From Xenopus tropicalis (Eukaryota > Chordata > Amphibia > Anura > Pipidae), in contig NC_030683.2 of assembly GCF_000004195.4 (NCBI RefSeq), positions 54,697,358-54,761,357 of the forward strand: 64,000 nucleotides of DNA, in the 5' to 3' direction. Positions 1-11,900 of this stretch are shown piece by piece. Each line of letters opens with the position of its first letter. Positions within the stretch are counted from its first letter, which is position 1. A program made the position numbers and the translations under genes. The notes beneath the pieces were generated by a model. The model searched no databases. It was given only the letters and a program-made list of their open reading frames with translations, and was not told where the DNA came from.

Positions 1-3000
1 AGTATTAGACAAAAAGCTTTTTTTTGCCAAGCTTTTATTTAAAGGTTGCTAACAATAAAGAACTCTAACTTGCCTTATGCAAAATTATGTTTAATCCTTC
101 CTGGATTCAACAAGAAACAACATACCTTTCTTTAAAACCTTTCTTTAAATATAAGACAATAAAATAAAATAAAAAACAAATAAAAAAAGTGCATGCATTC
201 ATAAAATTATCCATGCAGTATAATGAATAATTTTAAATCTGATCCAAAACCTCAATTTCAGAAAAAATAATGAAAGAAAAAAAAAGCTTAAGAGTGGAAT
301 ATTCCTTCTCTTCAGCCTATGCCTTTAATTATAATTTCAGTGTGAATTGGAAGGATGTCAGGTCTGACATCTCTTTCTGCTTTTCAGAATTACTCACATC
401 TGTATGATTTAGTAATTGTTTTCACCATAAAGTTATTGGAGCAATTTTGCTCTCTCTATTCGCGATCAATTTCACCTCTCCAGGGCGCACTTGAAAAGTG
501 ATATTTGAAAACGGGCCCCTGATAGATAACGTGGTTAAGCAGTAGAAAAGACAAGCAAACCTAATCCTGCACAAATTAGTTCAGCTGCCAGCAATACTTT
601 CCCACAAAGATGTAAATTATGTTGTCAAAATCAGGCCCTTTCTACTGTAGCTTGCTGCTCAGCTAACAAGAAACCACTTTGGCTTCATAAAGATGAGCTG
701 AAGCGCTTTCTTGCTGACAAATTTGCAAATTCGCCAGTTCAGCACAAACAGGGAAGCATGGGAGGAAGGGACATAGTGAGAGTGGGGTTGACTAAGGATA
801 TTTTTTATGTCTTTTCTCTTTTTATAGTGGCCATTTATTTCTTTTTCTACCTGGTGTCAAGTCCCATCCGCAACTACTTATATTCATTTACTGCAGAGGA
901 ATGAAAGAAAAAAAAATTAACCATTTCAAAATCAAGATTATATTTTGTTTACAGCTGTGGCATGTGGCATGTGGTATATATGTGACCATATATATAACTG
1001 CTATTCTAGTCAGGGTTGCACCTAACTTTTGGAACCCTCAGTGACCTCATATTTATGCTGTATGAATTGCATTGAAAAGCAAATTTGATCTTGCTTTTCT
1101 GTATCTAAATGTTATACAAAATGTAATGTGTAATAAAAACAATAGTAAGCATAGTTATGTTTACTGTGTACATTTTTTCTTTAAAAAAGAGTTGTTTATG
1201 AGGAAAATGCAATAAAAGTCAAAAACAGGAAAAAAAATGTGCATAACTAACTAATTAGTTATTATTATTACATTGTGCATAGCACATTCTAAAGGACTGC
1301 TTAAAAGGCATATTTTTGATAGAAGTTTTATTAGATATAACGCACACTGGTGCAAACTATGGGATGAGGTTGATAAATACTTTCTGGCTTCACAAAAGTT
1401 ATGTTAATATTGTGTAAAGGAAAAATTGCTCATGCAAAGTAATTATTTTTTGCATTGCACATATTTCTACTGTTAACAGCTATCACTAAGACTCCCTAAG
1501 ATTTTTATATGCTGACTAGAGTTATGTTGTTTCGTTGTAAACACATACGGCTCTTACAAATAGGAGTTTCTTCATGCAGTACCATGTGGTGGTTTTCCAC
1601 CGCATGGCAACTCATGAGTTAACAGACCTCATTCTACCCTTTAATGACAATATCCAAAGCACCCCACTGAACTACCAAACGCAGATAGAATTCTACATTG
1701 TTACAACTGTTTTTTAACCACACCATCTATCTATGTATCATAGATTTGCTGCTCATTTGAACATCTACAGATAAAAAGCTCTTATTAATTACTTCTTAGC
1801 TCTTAGTAACACAAGATATTTTGTACTTTGTGAATATATTTTTAACCATAAAGCTACTATTATTAAGGGCTCTTAAACATAGCTGCTTTTTTTTGGGTGT
1901 TTAAAAATTCATGTTAAGTGTCTACAACTAACTGTTTTGTTTTTTTTTGTTTCAAACAAAATCCTTTATTCTATTGTCTTTGCACGTCAACCACAAAAAA
2001 ATGCAACATGTTGCATTTTTAAAAATGCAATAAAATGTGACTGCATGTTTTAAATGCACATGGATACAAACAGCCAAAATATAATAAAATCAATTAGCTG
2101 TTGTGTTTATGTGCATCAAACACACAAAAAATGCCTGTGCGTAACAGCCTTAAAGCATTTTGTCTACAAAGAATAATGAGAATAAAACATTTGCACACAC
2201 TGATTTTTTTTATAATCATACAAAAATACATTAGCTTATTAAGCACAGAGCACATCATAAACAAAATTCCTGTGCACATTAAGCAATACGGATACACAGC
2301 AATAAAAAAAAACAGCCCTGTCGGGTTCTTTGAGTGAAAAATAAGCAGAATGAGCCTCTGCCCCTATCTTTAAAAAGCTGCTATGCTTCCTTTGATTTCC
2401 CAAAGAACTGCTATCTCAGCTGTCAAATGCAAGTCAGCAATTAGTGAACGGGCTGGTGTGTGTCATATACAACCTGGCTCACTTAACCAGTAAATGCAGC
2501 AGAGCAGGCAACAAACAAGACTGTGCTGTGACCAAGCAATCCCCATGCCCCATGCTGCTAAGAAACAAAAAACGGACATAAACAGATAGCAGCTGTTTGG
2601 GGAATGCACTACTGTTGCAAATGCAGCCACAAGCTAATGACTTTTAGCTTTACACAGAAGTGGCACAGCATTATTTTACAAAGGTATAGTCCTCCTTTGA
2701 AGAACTTTTAAACCCTTATATTTTCTCACAGAATTACTAGCTTGTTTACTACAGGTGTTATGTTCAGCACTTCAGTGTTAAAGCCTCTGACAACAGTGTT
2801 GGGGCAACCAAGAAAAGGCAGCGCACCATAGGCAAAGTTCTGCAAATTTATTGAGCAATGATCATCTTATCCTCTAAACACTGAATTTAGTTCTGCAATA
2901 TGACAGAGTGTCCTTTCCAAAGATGCTCTGAAGAAAGACAGCTGGCGGCACAGCACAGCCCTTTCTATATTCTATAGTTTTGAGCAGTCAACACAGGCTC
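1..3000. other. Unassigned non-coding DNA, mostly single-copy in appearance
   Basis: AT-rich sequence with no long open frame, no recognisable protein domain and no transposon ends that I recognise. Two blocks of more balanced composition, about 360-800 and 2340-2700, stand out against the surrounding A/T runs and are discussed as possible regulatory elements. The short open frames near 2094-2337 overlap each other on opposite strands and look like chance. Confidence 0.6.
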
Positions 3001-3002
3001 AT

Positions 3003-3062
3003 ATACTGGTATATTATCCAGATTGCTTGGGTCCTGGAGTTTTCCAGATAAGATTTTTTTTT
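3003..3062. repeat. Remnant of the CAGGTATGGGA MITE family
   Basis: The stretch reads like the end of the ~320 bp MITE seen intact at 16055 and 27079: a degraded 'ctggtat' end followed by a 'ttatccaga..gcttggg' block and 'ttttccagataag'. Only about 60 bases survive. Confidence 0.5.
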
Positions 3063-3162
3063 CAAGAATTATGTCTCACTGTACTAGTTTCTTATGTAGT
3101 TAAGATGACAATAAAACCTAAATCTGAATCTGTTTTCAGTAATATCAATCATCATACATTAG

Positions 3163-3379
3163 GGGGGCCCATTCATTAGTACAAATCAGAATCACAAAGT
3201 CCGAAAATTTTGAACCTTTTGTACGATTGTGTTGCACAAATTGTCGCAAATCACAAAAATATGATTTTGTTGCACAAATTGTCGCATGAATTGGCGCAAA
3301 AAACAAAAAAGTCGCAAAAAATACGCACAGTATGAAAACTTTGCATTCGAAAACAATTCTACTTTGATAAATGTGCCCC
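3163..3379. mobile_element. Short AT/CG-patterned MITE (GGGGCNCATTTA type)
   Basis: It starts with ggggggcccattcattag and ends with ataaatgtgcccct, imperfect inverted ends of the type seen at 31346-31583. The interior is rich in 'tcgcaaa' and 'gcacaaattgtcgca' motifs. The ends are diverged, so this is an old copy. Confidence 0.5.
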
Positions 3380-4390
3380 TAAGTCTACTAAAAAAAATAT
3401 ACATTGAATAAAGCCATATGAATTTATGCAGCTTTGTAATATTCAAAAATAAGGCTATTATAGAGGAAAAGGAAATCATGTATTTAAAAAATTTGAATTA
3501 TTTAGTTAAAACATTACTTCTGTGTGCAAAGAAACTTATAAGGGATTTGTGCACTATATTCATCTTCTAACATTGCATTGAAATATGTTCATCATTGGTT
3601 GCCAAGGCACTACACTTTGTGGGTAGTCCAACCCTTTATTGCATCTCCCAGCATCTTTAACCCAAATTAAAACTATGCACCTTTCTTTTATCTCACTGCC
3701 CTTAAAGTAAAGAAATTTCCTATAGTTTTCTCTATTCTAAAGGGGTGACTTTTGTTTTTTCACTCCCTATTTGTTTATAATGTCTAAATATAATATTGTG
3801 GGGAGTTTTCATATCCCCTCACAAAGCCATATTTGCATATCTGCACTCTTTCCAGCCCTTATACTACTTCTATGAACTCTAGTGCCCAAATGTGCCCTTT
3901 TTATTCAAAGTGAGCGTTTATCACACAAGTAAAAATAAATGTTTTGTGTAGAGTCACAAATGAAAAGATCTAAAACAGAGGGTCAGACAGGAGATCTTTA
4001 TTAAATACTTTACTTAAAGTCACTACTTTGTGCATGGTACGCGTGCAGGCAAATTATTGGCTTATATGGTGATGTTACAGAAGCTACTTTACAGCAGAAT
4101 AGAGGAAATATATACTGAACTTACATAAGTAAAGCAAATTCTGTTACAATTCTATAATATTTTTTCATTTGTACCCCTCTCAACTGAAATGACCCACCAT
4201 GTAACGAGTTGTACAGACCCATATTGCTTCTCACAGTAGATGTAAATATATTTTCTCAAACTGAACCAGAAGACTGAACAAAGTGGTAACAGGAGATCAA
4301 ATTAGTATTATTCCAAGTAAAACAGCCTCCTTATATAAAAAGTAGATTACTTTTTAATTTATCCATACAACATGACAACCAAGGCAACAG
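3380..4390. other. Unassigned non-coding DNA
   Basis: No coding potential, tandem repeat or transposon terminus recognised in this AT-rich stretch. Confidence 0.5.
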
Positions 4391-4680
4391 AGCGGTGGCA
4401 GAATTAGATGTTTCTAAAGCATTCTACATGGTATATCTGCAGAGAGAACAAAAATTCTTTGACACTGGCTCTTAACAAAAACATCCCCAATATTCCATTT
4501 GCTAGGGGCACAAGACAGGATTGTCCTCTGAAACCCATTTTATTTGCAAAAGAAATAAAATCATTTGCACAAGATGCAAAAAACCCCACAGCAGGTTTTT
4601 AATTGGCAAGAGTGTATAAAAAATTCAACTTTATGCCGACAATACATTGGTATATCAGACTCAAGATTATGGAATTATTG
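4391..4680 (+). pseudogene. L1/Tx1-type LINE reverse transcriptase fragment
   Basis: The plus-strand translation contains GTRQDCPLKPILFA, a degraded form of the GTRQGCPLSP block conserved in L1/Tx1-type reverse transcriptases; the intact form is in ORF2 of the minus-strand LINE at 57794-61591. Further on, after a stop and in another frame, 'FMPTIHWYI' marks the remains of the YADD active-site region. Stops and frameshifts show an old, dead fragment. A CR1-type fragment follows directly. Confidence 0.6.
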
Positions 4681-5278
4681 GGCTCAATATAAATGTCCAT
4701 CAAAGGCTGGTAAATTAGGAAAGCTGGAGTTTATTGCATGTGCAGAAAATGATGATATAATTGGTATCACTGAGACCTGGTGGGATGAAACATGTGATTG
4801 AGCTGTGAATCTAAATGGTTACCCCCTTGTTAGGAGGGGCTAGAAGACTAGAAAGGCTAGAAGAGTTTTTATGTATATTAAGTTAGAATGAAAACCTTGG
4901 GCTAAAGAAATTACCAGGGACAGCATCATGGTCTCATTTGAGATTATTTTACTGAGACAACTCTATAAGGGAGTAACCAAAATATTACATTTTAGAAGTG
5001 GTAACTTTGCCAGTACTAGGGCATCTCTACATTATAGTAACTGGAAGAGACTTTTCACAGGTTTAAACACAGAAGGAAAATGGAATATCTTTAATATGTT
5101 GCTTAACAAGTATACAGGTCAGTATATTTCACTTGTAAGCAATGACATTGTATAGTAAAACCTTTATGGTTTGATAAAAGTGTTAGTGTGGAGATTGGTA
5201 AGAAAAAAAGTGCTTTAAAAGCATTTAAGTTAGCTGGGACAGCTGAAACTTTAATCAGGTACAATGAAGCCAATAAAG

Positions 5279-5390
5279 CAGGGATCCCCAACCATTTTTA
5301 CTTGTGAGCCAAACTCGGATGTAAAAAGGGTTGTGGCAAAAAAGTTTGATGGGGATGCAAAATAAGTGATTCTGTTAATACACAATTTTT
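5279..5390 (+). mobile_element. hAT-like fragment inside the CR1
   Basis: Begins cagggatccccaacc and continues 'tttacttgtgagcc', a left end I associate with hAT-type non-autonomous elements. Comparison with the CR1 at 36600-36800 shows that this sequence replaces roughly 80 bases of CR1. No matching right end is visible, so it is truncated. Confidence 0.5.
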
Positions 5391-6046
5391 TTTAAAATAT
5401 TTAAATAGTAAAGAAGCAAGACGGGGTGGGACCCTTATTATCACAGGGGGGTCAATTGGTTGATGAGAACAGGGAAAAGGAAGAAATTCTGAACTCTACA
5501 CAACTGAGGAGCCAGCTAATGAAGGTTTCCTTTTTAATAAACCCAGTTCTAGTAATATAACTACTGTTGCATGGGTCACTCAGGAAGAAATTTTAAAAAA
5601 AAACTTGAACATGTAAAGGTAAACACAGGTCCAGGACCGCATTGTATTCATCCCAGGGTACTAGGTCTGGGATTCCAAAACCTTTTCACCTAATTTAATT
5701 GAGGTTAGGCATGGTGGCAAATTTCTAATGTGGTGCTGTAATTGAAAAAAGGATTCTGTTCTCAGCCTGAAAACTACAGGCCTGTTAGTCTGACATCAGT
5801 AGTAGGAAAGCTTTTGGAAGGGGTAATAAGGGATAGGATGCTTGAATACGTTGCAAATCACAATACTATAAGTTTGTGACAGCATGGTTTTAAGCGCAAC
5901 AGATGTTGCCAGACAAATTTAATTGCCTTTTATGAGGAGGTGCAGGAACCTCAATGCTGGAATGGCAGTGGAATGTCATTTGCTTGGACTTTGGTAAAGC
6001 ATTCGATACAGTACTGCACAAAAAGTTAATGATAAAATAGAGGGAT

Positions 6047-6265
6047 TCAAAGTGAATTTCCACATTTCACCACTGGCAGATTGCTTTGAGCAACTTCCGC
6101 TTAATTTAGCCTCAGAAAATCGTGGTCATGTCAAAAAAAAGTTGCGCATGTCGAAAAAGGCACACAGCACCCACGTTTTGCGAAATTTTCACCGTTTCAC
6201 AATTTCTTCCATAGTTTCGCAAATTTTTCAGTGAAGTGGAATGGGGCAGATTCGCTCATCACTAT
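6047..6265. mobile_element. MITE ending in GATTCGCTCATCACTA, inserted in CR1
   Basis: The sequence between the CR1 halves is absent from the parallel CR1 copy near 37400-37420. It is flanked by agagggat on the left (6039-6046) and tgagggat on the right (6266-6273), an imperfect 8 bp target duplication. The right end matches fragments near 17850-17868 and, inverted, 34843-34860. The left end does not obviously mirror it, so the left boundary is less certain. Confidence 0.65.
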
Positions 6266-7160
6266 TGAGGGATATTGGCCTGGAACATAATATTTTTACT
6301 TGGACAGAGAACTGACTAAAGGATAGATTATAAAGAGTGGTGGTAAATGGAACATTTTCAAATTGTACCAGTGTTGTTAGTGGAGTACCGCAGGGGTCAG
6401 TCCTTGGTCCTTTGCTTTTTAACTTATTTATTAATGACCTGGAGGTGGGCATAGAGAGCACTGTTTCTATTTTTGCAGATGACACTAAATTGTGCAAAAC
6501 TATAAGTTCCATGCAGAATGCTGCCACTTTGCAGAGAGATTTGACAAAATTGGAAAACTGAGCATCAAAATGGGAAATAAGGTTCAGTGTTAAAAAGTGT
6601 AAAGTTATACACTTTGGTAGAAAAAATATAAATGTGAGTTACACACTTAATGCGGGTATCCTTAATTGATAAGGATTTGGGGATTTTTGTTGTCTAATTC
6701 CAAACAGTGTCATTTCATGGCTACTAAAGCAAATAAAGTGCTGTCTTACATAAAGAGGGCATTGACTCAAGGTATAAAAATTTAATTTTTAGGGGGCTTC
6801 TTTTATACCATAAAAATAATCAGCACACCAGAGGCCACCCTTAGAGGAGCACAACTTAAAATCTACAATTAGTATTGATGTTGGTATATATAGTTTATCT
6901 ATGTGATTGTATAGACAGGTCAGTATGGCTTTATTTGTGTGCACTGGGGATTGCTAGGAAGGATTTGGTCTTTTTTTAACCCAACTTAACTATGTAACTA
7001 TGTGTACGGGTTTGCCAAAAATTGGCCCCGTTGGATAGACACCCCTAGTATAGGCCCCAGGGTGGTGCTGGGTAATGGGACACTGGTATGGTCTGGGTTA
7101 TCAATAGTTAACAGGGAGTATCCCTGCAGTTCGGGTTGCAGCTACAGGGTGGTGTGCAGG

Positions 7161-7170
7161 TTATATAAAG
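7161..7170 (+). promoter_or_regulatory. TATA-like box of the solo LTR
   Basis: ttatataaag lies about 160 bases inside the LTR left end and about 500 bases before its aataaa signal. This is consistent with an LTR promoter but untested. Confidence 0.5.
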
Positions 7171-7451
7171 GGGATGCAGCCATGTGTGGAGAGACATCTT
7201 AGGCCTGGAATAGCCTCTGGGTAGAGGAGCTCCCCAGGCTCAGTTAATAGATAGACAGTTTCATGTGATAGGACACTCTAGGAGTGCCATGTAGGAAGAC
7301 TAAGTAAGAATGGGTGGATATTGCCCCTCCAGGAGTGGTAGTGGGGTTAAGACCCCCCCAGCATCACATCTGCTGGAGTGCAGGGAACAAAGTGGTAGGT
7401 GGATCAAGTCACCACTAGTAAAGGAGTCCGGATCTGAGGGTGCCTGGGCGA

Positions 7452-7590
7452 GAGTACCGGGGTGGGTCCCTGTGGTGAGTCAGCCTAGCATGAGTACCGG
7501 GGAGAACTCTAAGAGAGAGTGTCTCCTGGTGAGAGTACCGGGGGGATCACCTAGAAGGGAGCACTTGGCATGAGTACCGTAGGTTACCCA
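7452..7590 (+). repeat. Four imperfect ~40 bp repeats inside the LTR
   Basis: The core gagtaccg recurs at 7452, 7492, 7533 and 7572, a spacing of 40, 41 and 39 bases. The surroundings are looser matches. It lies between the TATA-like box and the polyadenylation signal of the LTR. Confidence 0.75.
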
Positions 7591-7987
7591 ACAGGAAAAG
7601 GTTCTCAATGAGAAGTTAAGGAGTATATGCCCTGCTGTTGAATTGTATGCCACTCCTGGAGAGGTTCTACCCGAATAAATGACATTCATCTGATTCATCA
7701 CAATCGTGTGTATCTGGCTCATTCCTGCACCATGGATCACCTACCCGCCGGTAAGCAACTACCCCAGGGAGGGGCAAGGTGCCGGGAGTTGTGTGGATCC
7801 CCTGCATTGCAACAGTATCATATCTGGTCCCAGGGTGGGAGTTATAATCCCACAACATAACCCCTGGGTGGAGGCACGCCAAACAGCATTAAAACACCTG
7901 TCCCCCATAGTAAGCGGGGCTCAGGGCTCCTGTAGCACCAAAGTAACACCCGAGTAGCAGCAACGTTCATAAAGTGGGCTACATATG

Positions 7988-8559
7988 TAATGACTTTTCT
8001 GCTGTTCCTGGACCTTTCAAAAGCCAATAAAAACCTTACTAATCCGTAATTTCCAGATAGTGGACAGCGTTAAAGTACTATGGAACAACAATTTGACTAC
8101 ATTGTATTTACCTACTTACTACAATGGATAAAAGATCAACTCAAAATAATCTGATAATACGCCCTGTAGGAAAAAGAAATACAGATATTTAGACTACCAA
8201 AATGATTATATAACTTCTGGTATAGTACTGTACCAATCCCAGGATGTACTTTCACTGATCTTAACACAGCTGGTTTCTCTGTGCAAAATTATTAAAAATG
8301 ACACTACTAATGAGACCCACAAAGGAGGGTGATGTGTCTTTCAAAAATCTTTATCCCTACTACACAGCAGCCCAGCTGACATATGTTGTGCCCATATCTA
8401 GTGATTTCCTCAGCTTTATTACAGACATGGTCAGTGGCTACTTAGTAAGGCATACTTCCAACATGCCTATCACTCACAGGCCTCATTATGGCGCAATAAG
8501 CAGTTCCCTGGAATTGCATAGTGCCTGGCAAAATAGACTTTCTATAACGTTTACCATTC
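7988..8559. other. Unassigned non-coding DNA
   Basis: No domain, repeat end or RNA gene recognised. The open frame at 8298-8597 runs into the neighbouring TTAA element and has no recognisable domain. Confidence 0.45.
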
Positions 8560-8563
8560 TTAA

Positions 8564-8979
8564 AGGAACAGTAACACTAAAAATGAAAGAGCTTTAAAGT
8601 AATAAAAATATAATGTACTGTTGCCCTGCACTGGTAAAACTGGTGTGTTTGCTACGGTAACACTACTATAATTTATATAATAAGCTGCTGTGTAGCCACG
8701 GGGGCAGCCATTCAAGCTGGAAAAAAGGAGAAAAGGCACAGGTTACATAGCAGATAACAGATAAGCTCTGTAGAATACAATACTGTTTTATCTGTTATCT
8801 GCTATGTGCCTGTGCCTTTTCTCCTTTGAATGGCTGCCTCCATGGCTACATAGCAGCTTATTTATATAAATTATAGTAGACTTTCTGAAGTAAACACACA
8901 ACTTTTACCAGTGCAGGGCAGCAGCACATTATATTTTAGTTACTTTTATACACTTTCGTTTTTTGGTGTTACTGTTCCT
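8564..8979. mobile_element. TTAA-flanked palindromic MITE, 416 bp
   Basis: It is bounded by TTAA at 8560-8563 and 8980-8983. The ends aaggaacagtaacacta and tggtgttactgttcctt are inverted repeats, and the inversion continues through almost the whole element: agctgctgtgtagcca and tggctacatagcagct, gcagataacagataa and ttatctgttatctgc. TTAA target use is known for Kolobok/T2 and piggyBac elements; the end sequence here is of the Xenopus T2 kind. No coding capacity. Confidence 0.85.
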
Positions 8980-8983
8980 TTAA

Positions 8984-11900
8984 GCTAACACTTCATTCCA
9001 CTCTCCTTACAACTGTTTACATACTACAAAGTGTGAACCGCACTGGTAAAGCAAATCCATGACAGAAGAATGTATTTCACCACTTGAGGTTATACTAGAT
9101 TTTAAAGCACAGAAAGACAGACCAATGGCAACAGGTCCTATACTTCCCAAAACATATATCCTATTGTTTTTAATGATGCTTTGTATATGCTATTGCATCA
9201 ACTGTTGTTACCTGCCGATATTATGTCTCAAAAAGCTTACATGACTTACAAACAAGTCACCATAACCCCCACTTACTTTGCATTCAAAGAAGGCTCCAAT
9301 GCAATTCCATGTAGTGTATAATTAGCTTTCTTGTTGTTTTTGCCTAAATGCATTACTTTGCATTTATCATACTAATCCTATTTTGTTAATTGCTACCCTA
9401 TGCCCAATTGAAATCACAGTGAAAAAATATCCTACAGGGGCAAAATAGTTTTTGATTGATGTTTCTGATGATTTTAGTATCATCACGGAAACATACAAAG
9501 GACTGATCCTTGAACACCACTAACATTACTGTCCAACTATAACATCTTACTTTTATCATTGCTCTCTGTAACCTCTCAGCCAGTTATCTTTCCAAGTACA
9601 AATTGTGCGTTTGAGGCCAATATTTCTTGATTAACTGTAACTTACACTAAACCAACTTTGTGATAACGTATCAGGTGTTTTATCACAAGACCTGTATACA
9701 ACATTCACTGCAACCCCAAGGTTTATGTATTTGTTCACATCCCCACAGAAGACAATTCAGTTTGTCTGGCAAGATCTATTGCACATACAACAGCTCCACA
9801 AATGTCAAATGAACAGACCTACAGTTGCTGAGAACTTTGTTAAATAATGAAACCATATTAGCACTTTGTCAGTTATGGAAAGTTATGTAAAGAGTTTAAA
9901 CAGGTACTGTTTATTGGCTACTTGAACAGTTACTACAGAAACACCAACACATTTATACAGTAGGTTTTTTAATAAAAGTCCTTTTAAACTTAAACATGGC
10001 ACCTGCCTGCTTGCTGTGATTGTGTAAAACAAACAAGATTTTTATTATTTATATAATGTTAGTGAAGTTTATTTTGCTTAACAAGCACAATAGAACAGAG
10101 CTTGGAATTATTTATTGGGGTGACAGGTCCCCTTTTAGCTACACACATAACACATTTAAATACATTTTTTGATCATTTCTTAAAGGCGAAGATTATTTGT
10201 TCCTTACACTTAGAATATTATCTTGTATTCTATGACATTATGGATTCATTATAAACTGGTTAATTGATACTTTAAATGATCTGAAATAAACATAAGTAAC
10301 ATTGGTAAAGGTAGGAGCATTGTTTTTCAGATACTAAAAGTCATACGGTATAACAGGAGCATGAAATCCCAAAGCATCCCTGAAGCCTAGCCTGAAACAT
10401 ACATCTTTATTAGTTACAGAGGTCAGCACTCTAGGAAGGCTGTTTATTCTCATTACTGAAGCAAGGTGAATCAATTGGGGAGGGGGTAAAACTGCAGCTG
10501 AAAACCTGTGACTATGCAGAATTTTCAGGTTAATAAAATAGTGGAAGGACAGGGATCGTTTAGAAAGAGAAGCTTCTACTGGCTGTTTCACTAGTTTGAT
10601 TGTACTGATTTGACAGGGCAGGCTAAAAAGCCATAGATCATGGTATTACTGTGTAACAATGATATATTAGGAATAGAACCAGAAGTGATTTTCCTGCACT
10701 GTAAAGTTTGACCCTCAGCATCTCTTATGTCATTTCATATGGGACTGACTACAGTTGAATCTTCTCGGAAGCATATTTCCCTTTTTGCAACTGCATGGTT
10801 ACATGCGGTAGAAAATTGTTACTTGTGATCTTAAGGTTATTAATGATTCAATAGGTGTTGTATCAGTCTCCTCTTAAATTCCTATTAATTGCAAAGCACG
10901 CAAAGAAGTGAGGTATACACTAAAGCAATGTAAAAGGTTTTAGCTAAGAATCTTCAAAAGCAACAGTATCTGCCTGACATATAGCTGACAGTCACCATAA
11001 CATACCTTTTCAACTAGGTTTAGTGACTATAGACATTCTATTCTTTTTTTAACTGTATAACAGTATAAAATACTTGTAACACAGAAAGACTTTATTTTAA
11101 TCATATTGAAAGCTGTTCTCAAATGCAGCATGCTGTTATTTTGCCTAAATGGCAATTGTCTCTTAAAGTCTGTTATACTGTCTGCCTTTTTCACTTCCTG
11201 TTACTACCATGCTGCTTGGCATTTTAACAAGCATAGAAGGGGAATATTCTTAAAGAGTTTGAATGTTCTTCTTAGCTTTCCAGCCATTAACAGATCTCAG
11301 CATTAGTGTTGACACAGAGAAACAAGCCAATGCCAACGTTTTCCCTTGAGAAAGAAAAAAGTGTGGCACTTCGTAGACGTGATGTGAAATTTGGAAGGAG
11401 AAGCTTTTATTTATTTAATTCAAGGATATACTGGTGAGCAAGTGTAAAGCCTGGACAATGATTTCTAGAAAGCACTCAGCTGCAGAAGGCAGGTTTGAAA
11501 AATACTAATGGTTATGATTAATGACACCAGGTTAGAGGAGAGCAGGGATGAGACTAAGAGCCATACATCATACTACTCCTTTTTAATCCAACCAAAATGG
11601 TATTCTGAAAAGCATTATCTGCTTTCTGTAGAATATTCCCTTCTTTTACCCTCTTTTATAAAGCAATACTTTTGAAAAGAGCTGCTTATATTATGTGGTA
11701 ATTTTGTGGAGAAAGTGAGTAACCGTATGTACCACAATATCCTTCACAGCTGCTTGCCATCAATGTATACAAGAATGTTGTTAAATCACAGCTTTATATC
11801 ACAATCTGTTAAAAAAAATTACATTTAAAAACCAGCACAACAACACTTGAATAAGTATAAATGACTGTTGACTGCATTGACAGCATTGCCAGTATTGCCA

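Larger units (their letters stand above)
4682..7002 (+). pseudogene. CR1-type LINE, old decayed copy
   Basis: Plus-strand remnants of a CR1 polyprotein appear in order. Near 4740-4800 is an endonuclease piece (ENDDIIGITETWWDE). At 5060-5280 is a linker (EGKWNIFNMLLNKYTGQ, LAGTAETLIRYNEANKA). At 6370-6560 is the reverse transcriptase (GVPQGSVLGPLLFNLFINDL, FADDTKLCKTISS). The copy closely parallels the CR1 at 36338-38457. It is broken by stops, deletions and two small insertions (5279-5390 and about 6047-6265). It ends in the CR1 tail 'taactatgtaactatg', inside which a solo LTR has inserted; the tail resumes at 7984. Confidence 0.85.
7003..7983 (+). mobile_element. Solo LTR, 981 bp (TGTA...TACA), in CR1 tail
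   Basis: The stretch begins TGTACGGG and ends GGGCTACA, giving complementary TGTA/TACA termini. It is flanked on both sides by 'tatg' (6999-7002 and 7984-7987). The flanks read together as an unbroken CR1 tail, so the empty site can be reconstructed. A TATA-like box (ttatataaag, 7161-7170) and a polyadenylation signal (aataaa, 7674-7679) lie in the order expected for U3, R and U5 on the plus strand. No internal retroviral or Gypsy coding region adjoins, so this is a solo LTR. Superfamily is not proven; the 4 bp duplication is compatible with Gypsy or a related group. Confidence 0.75.
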
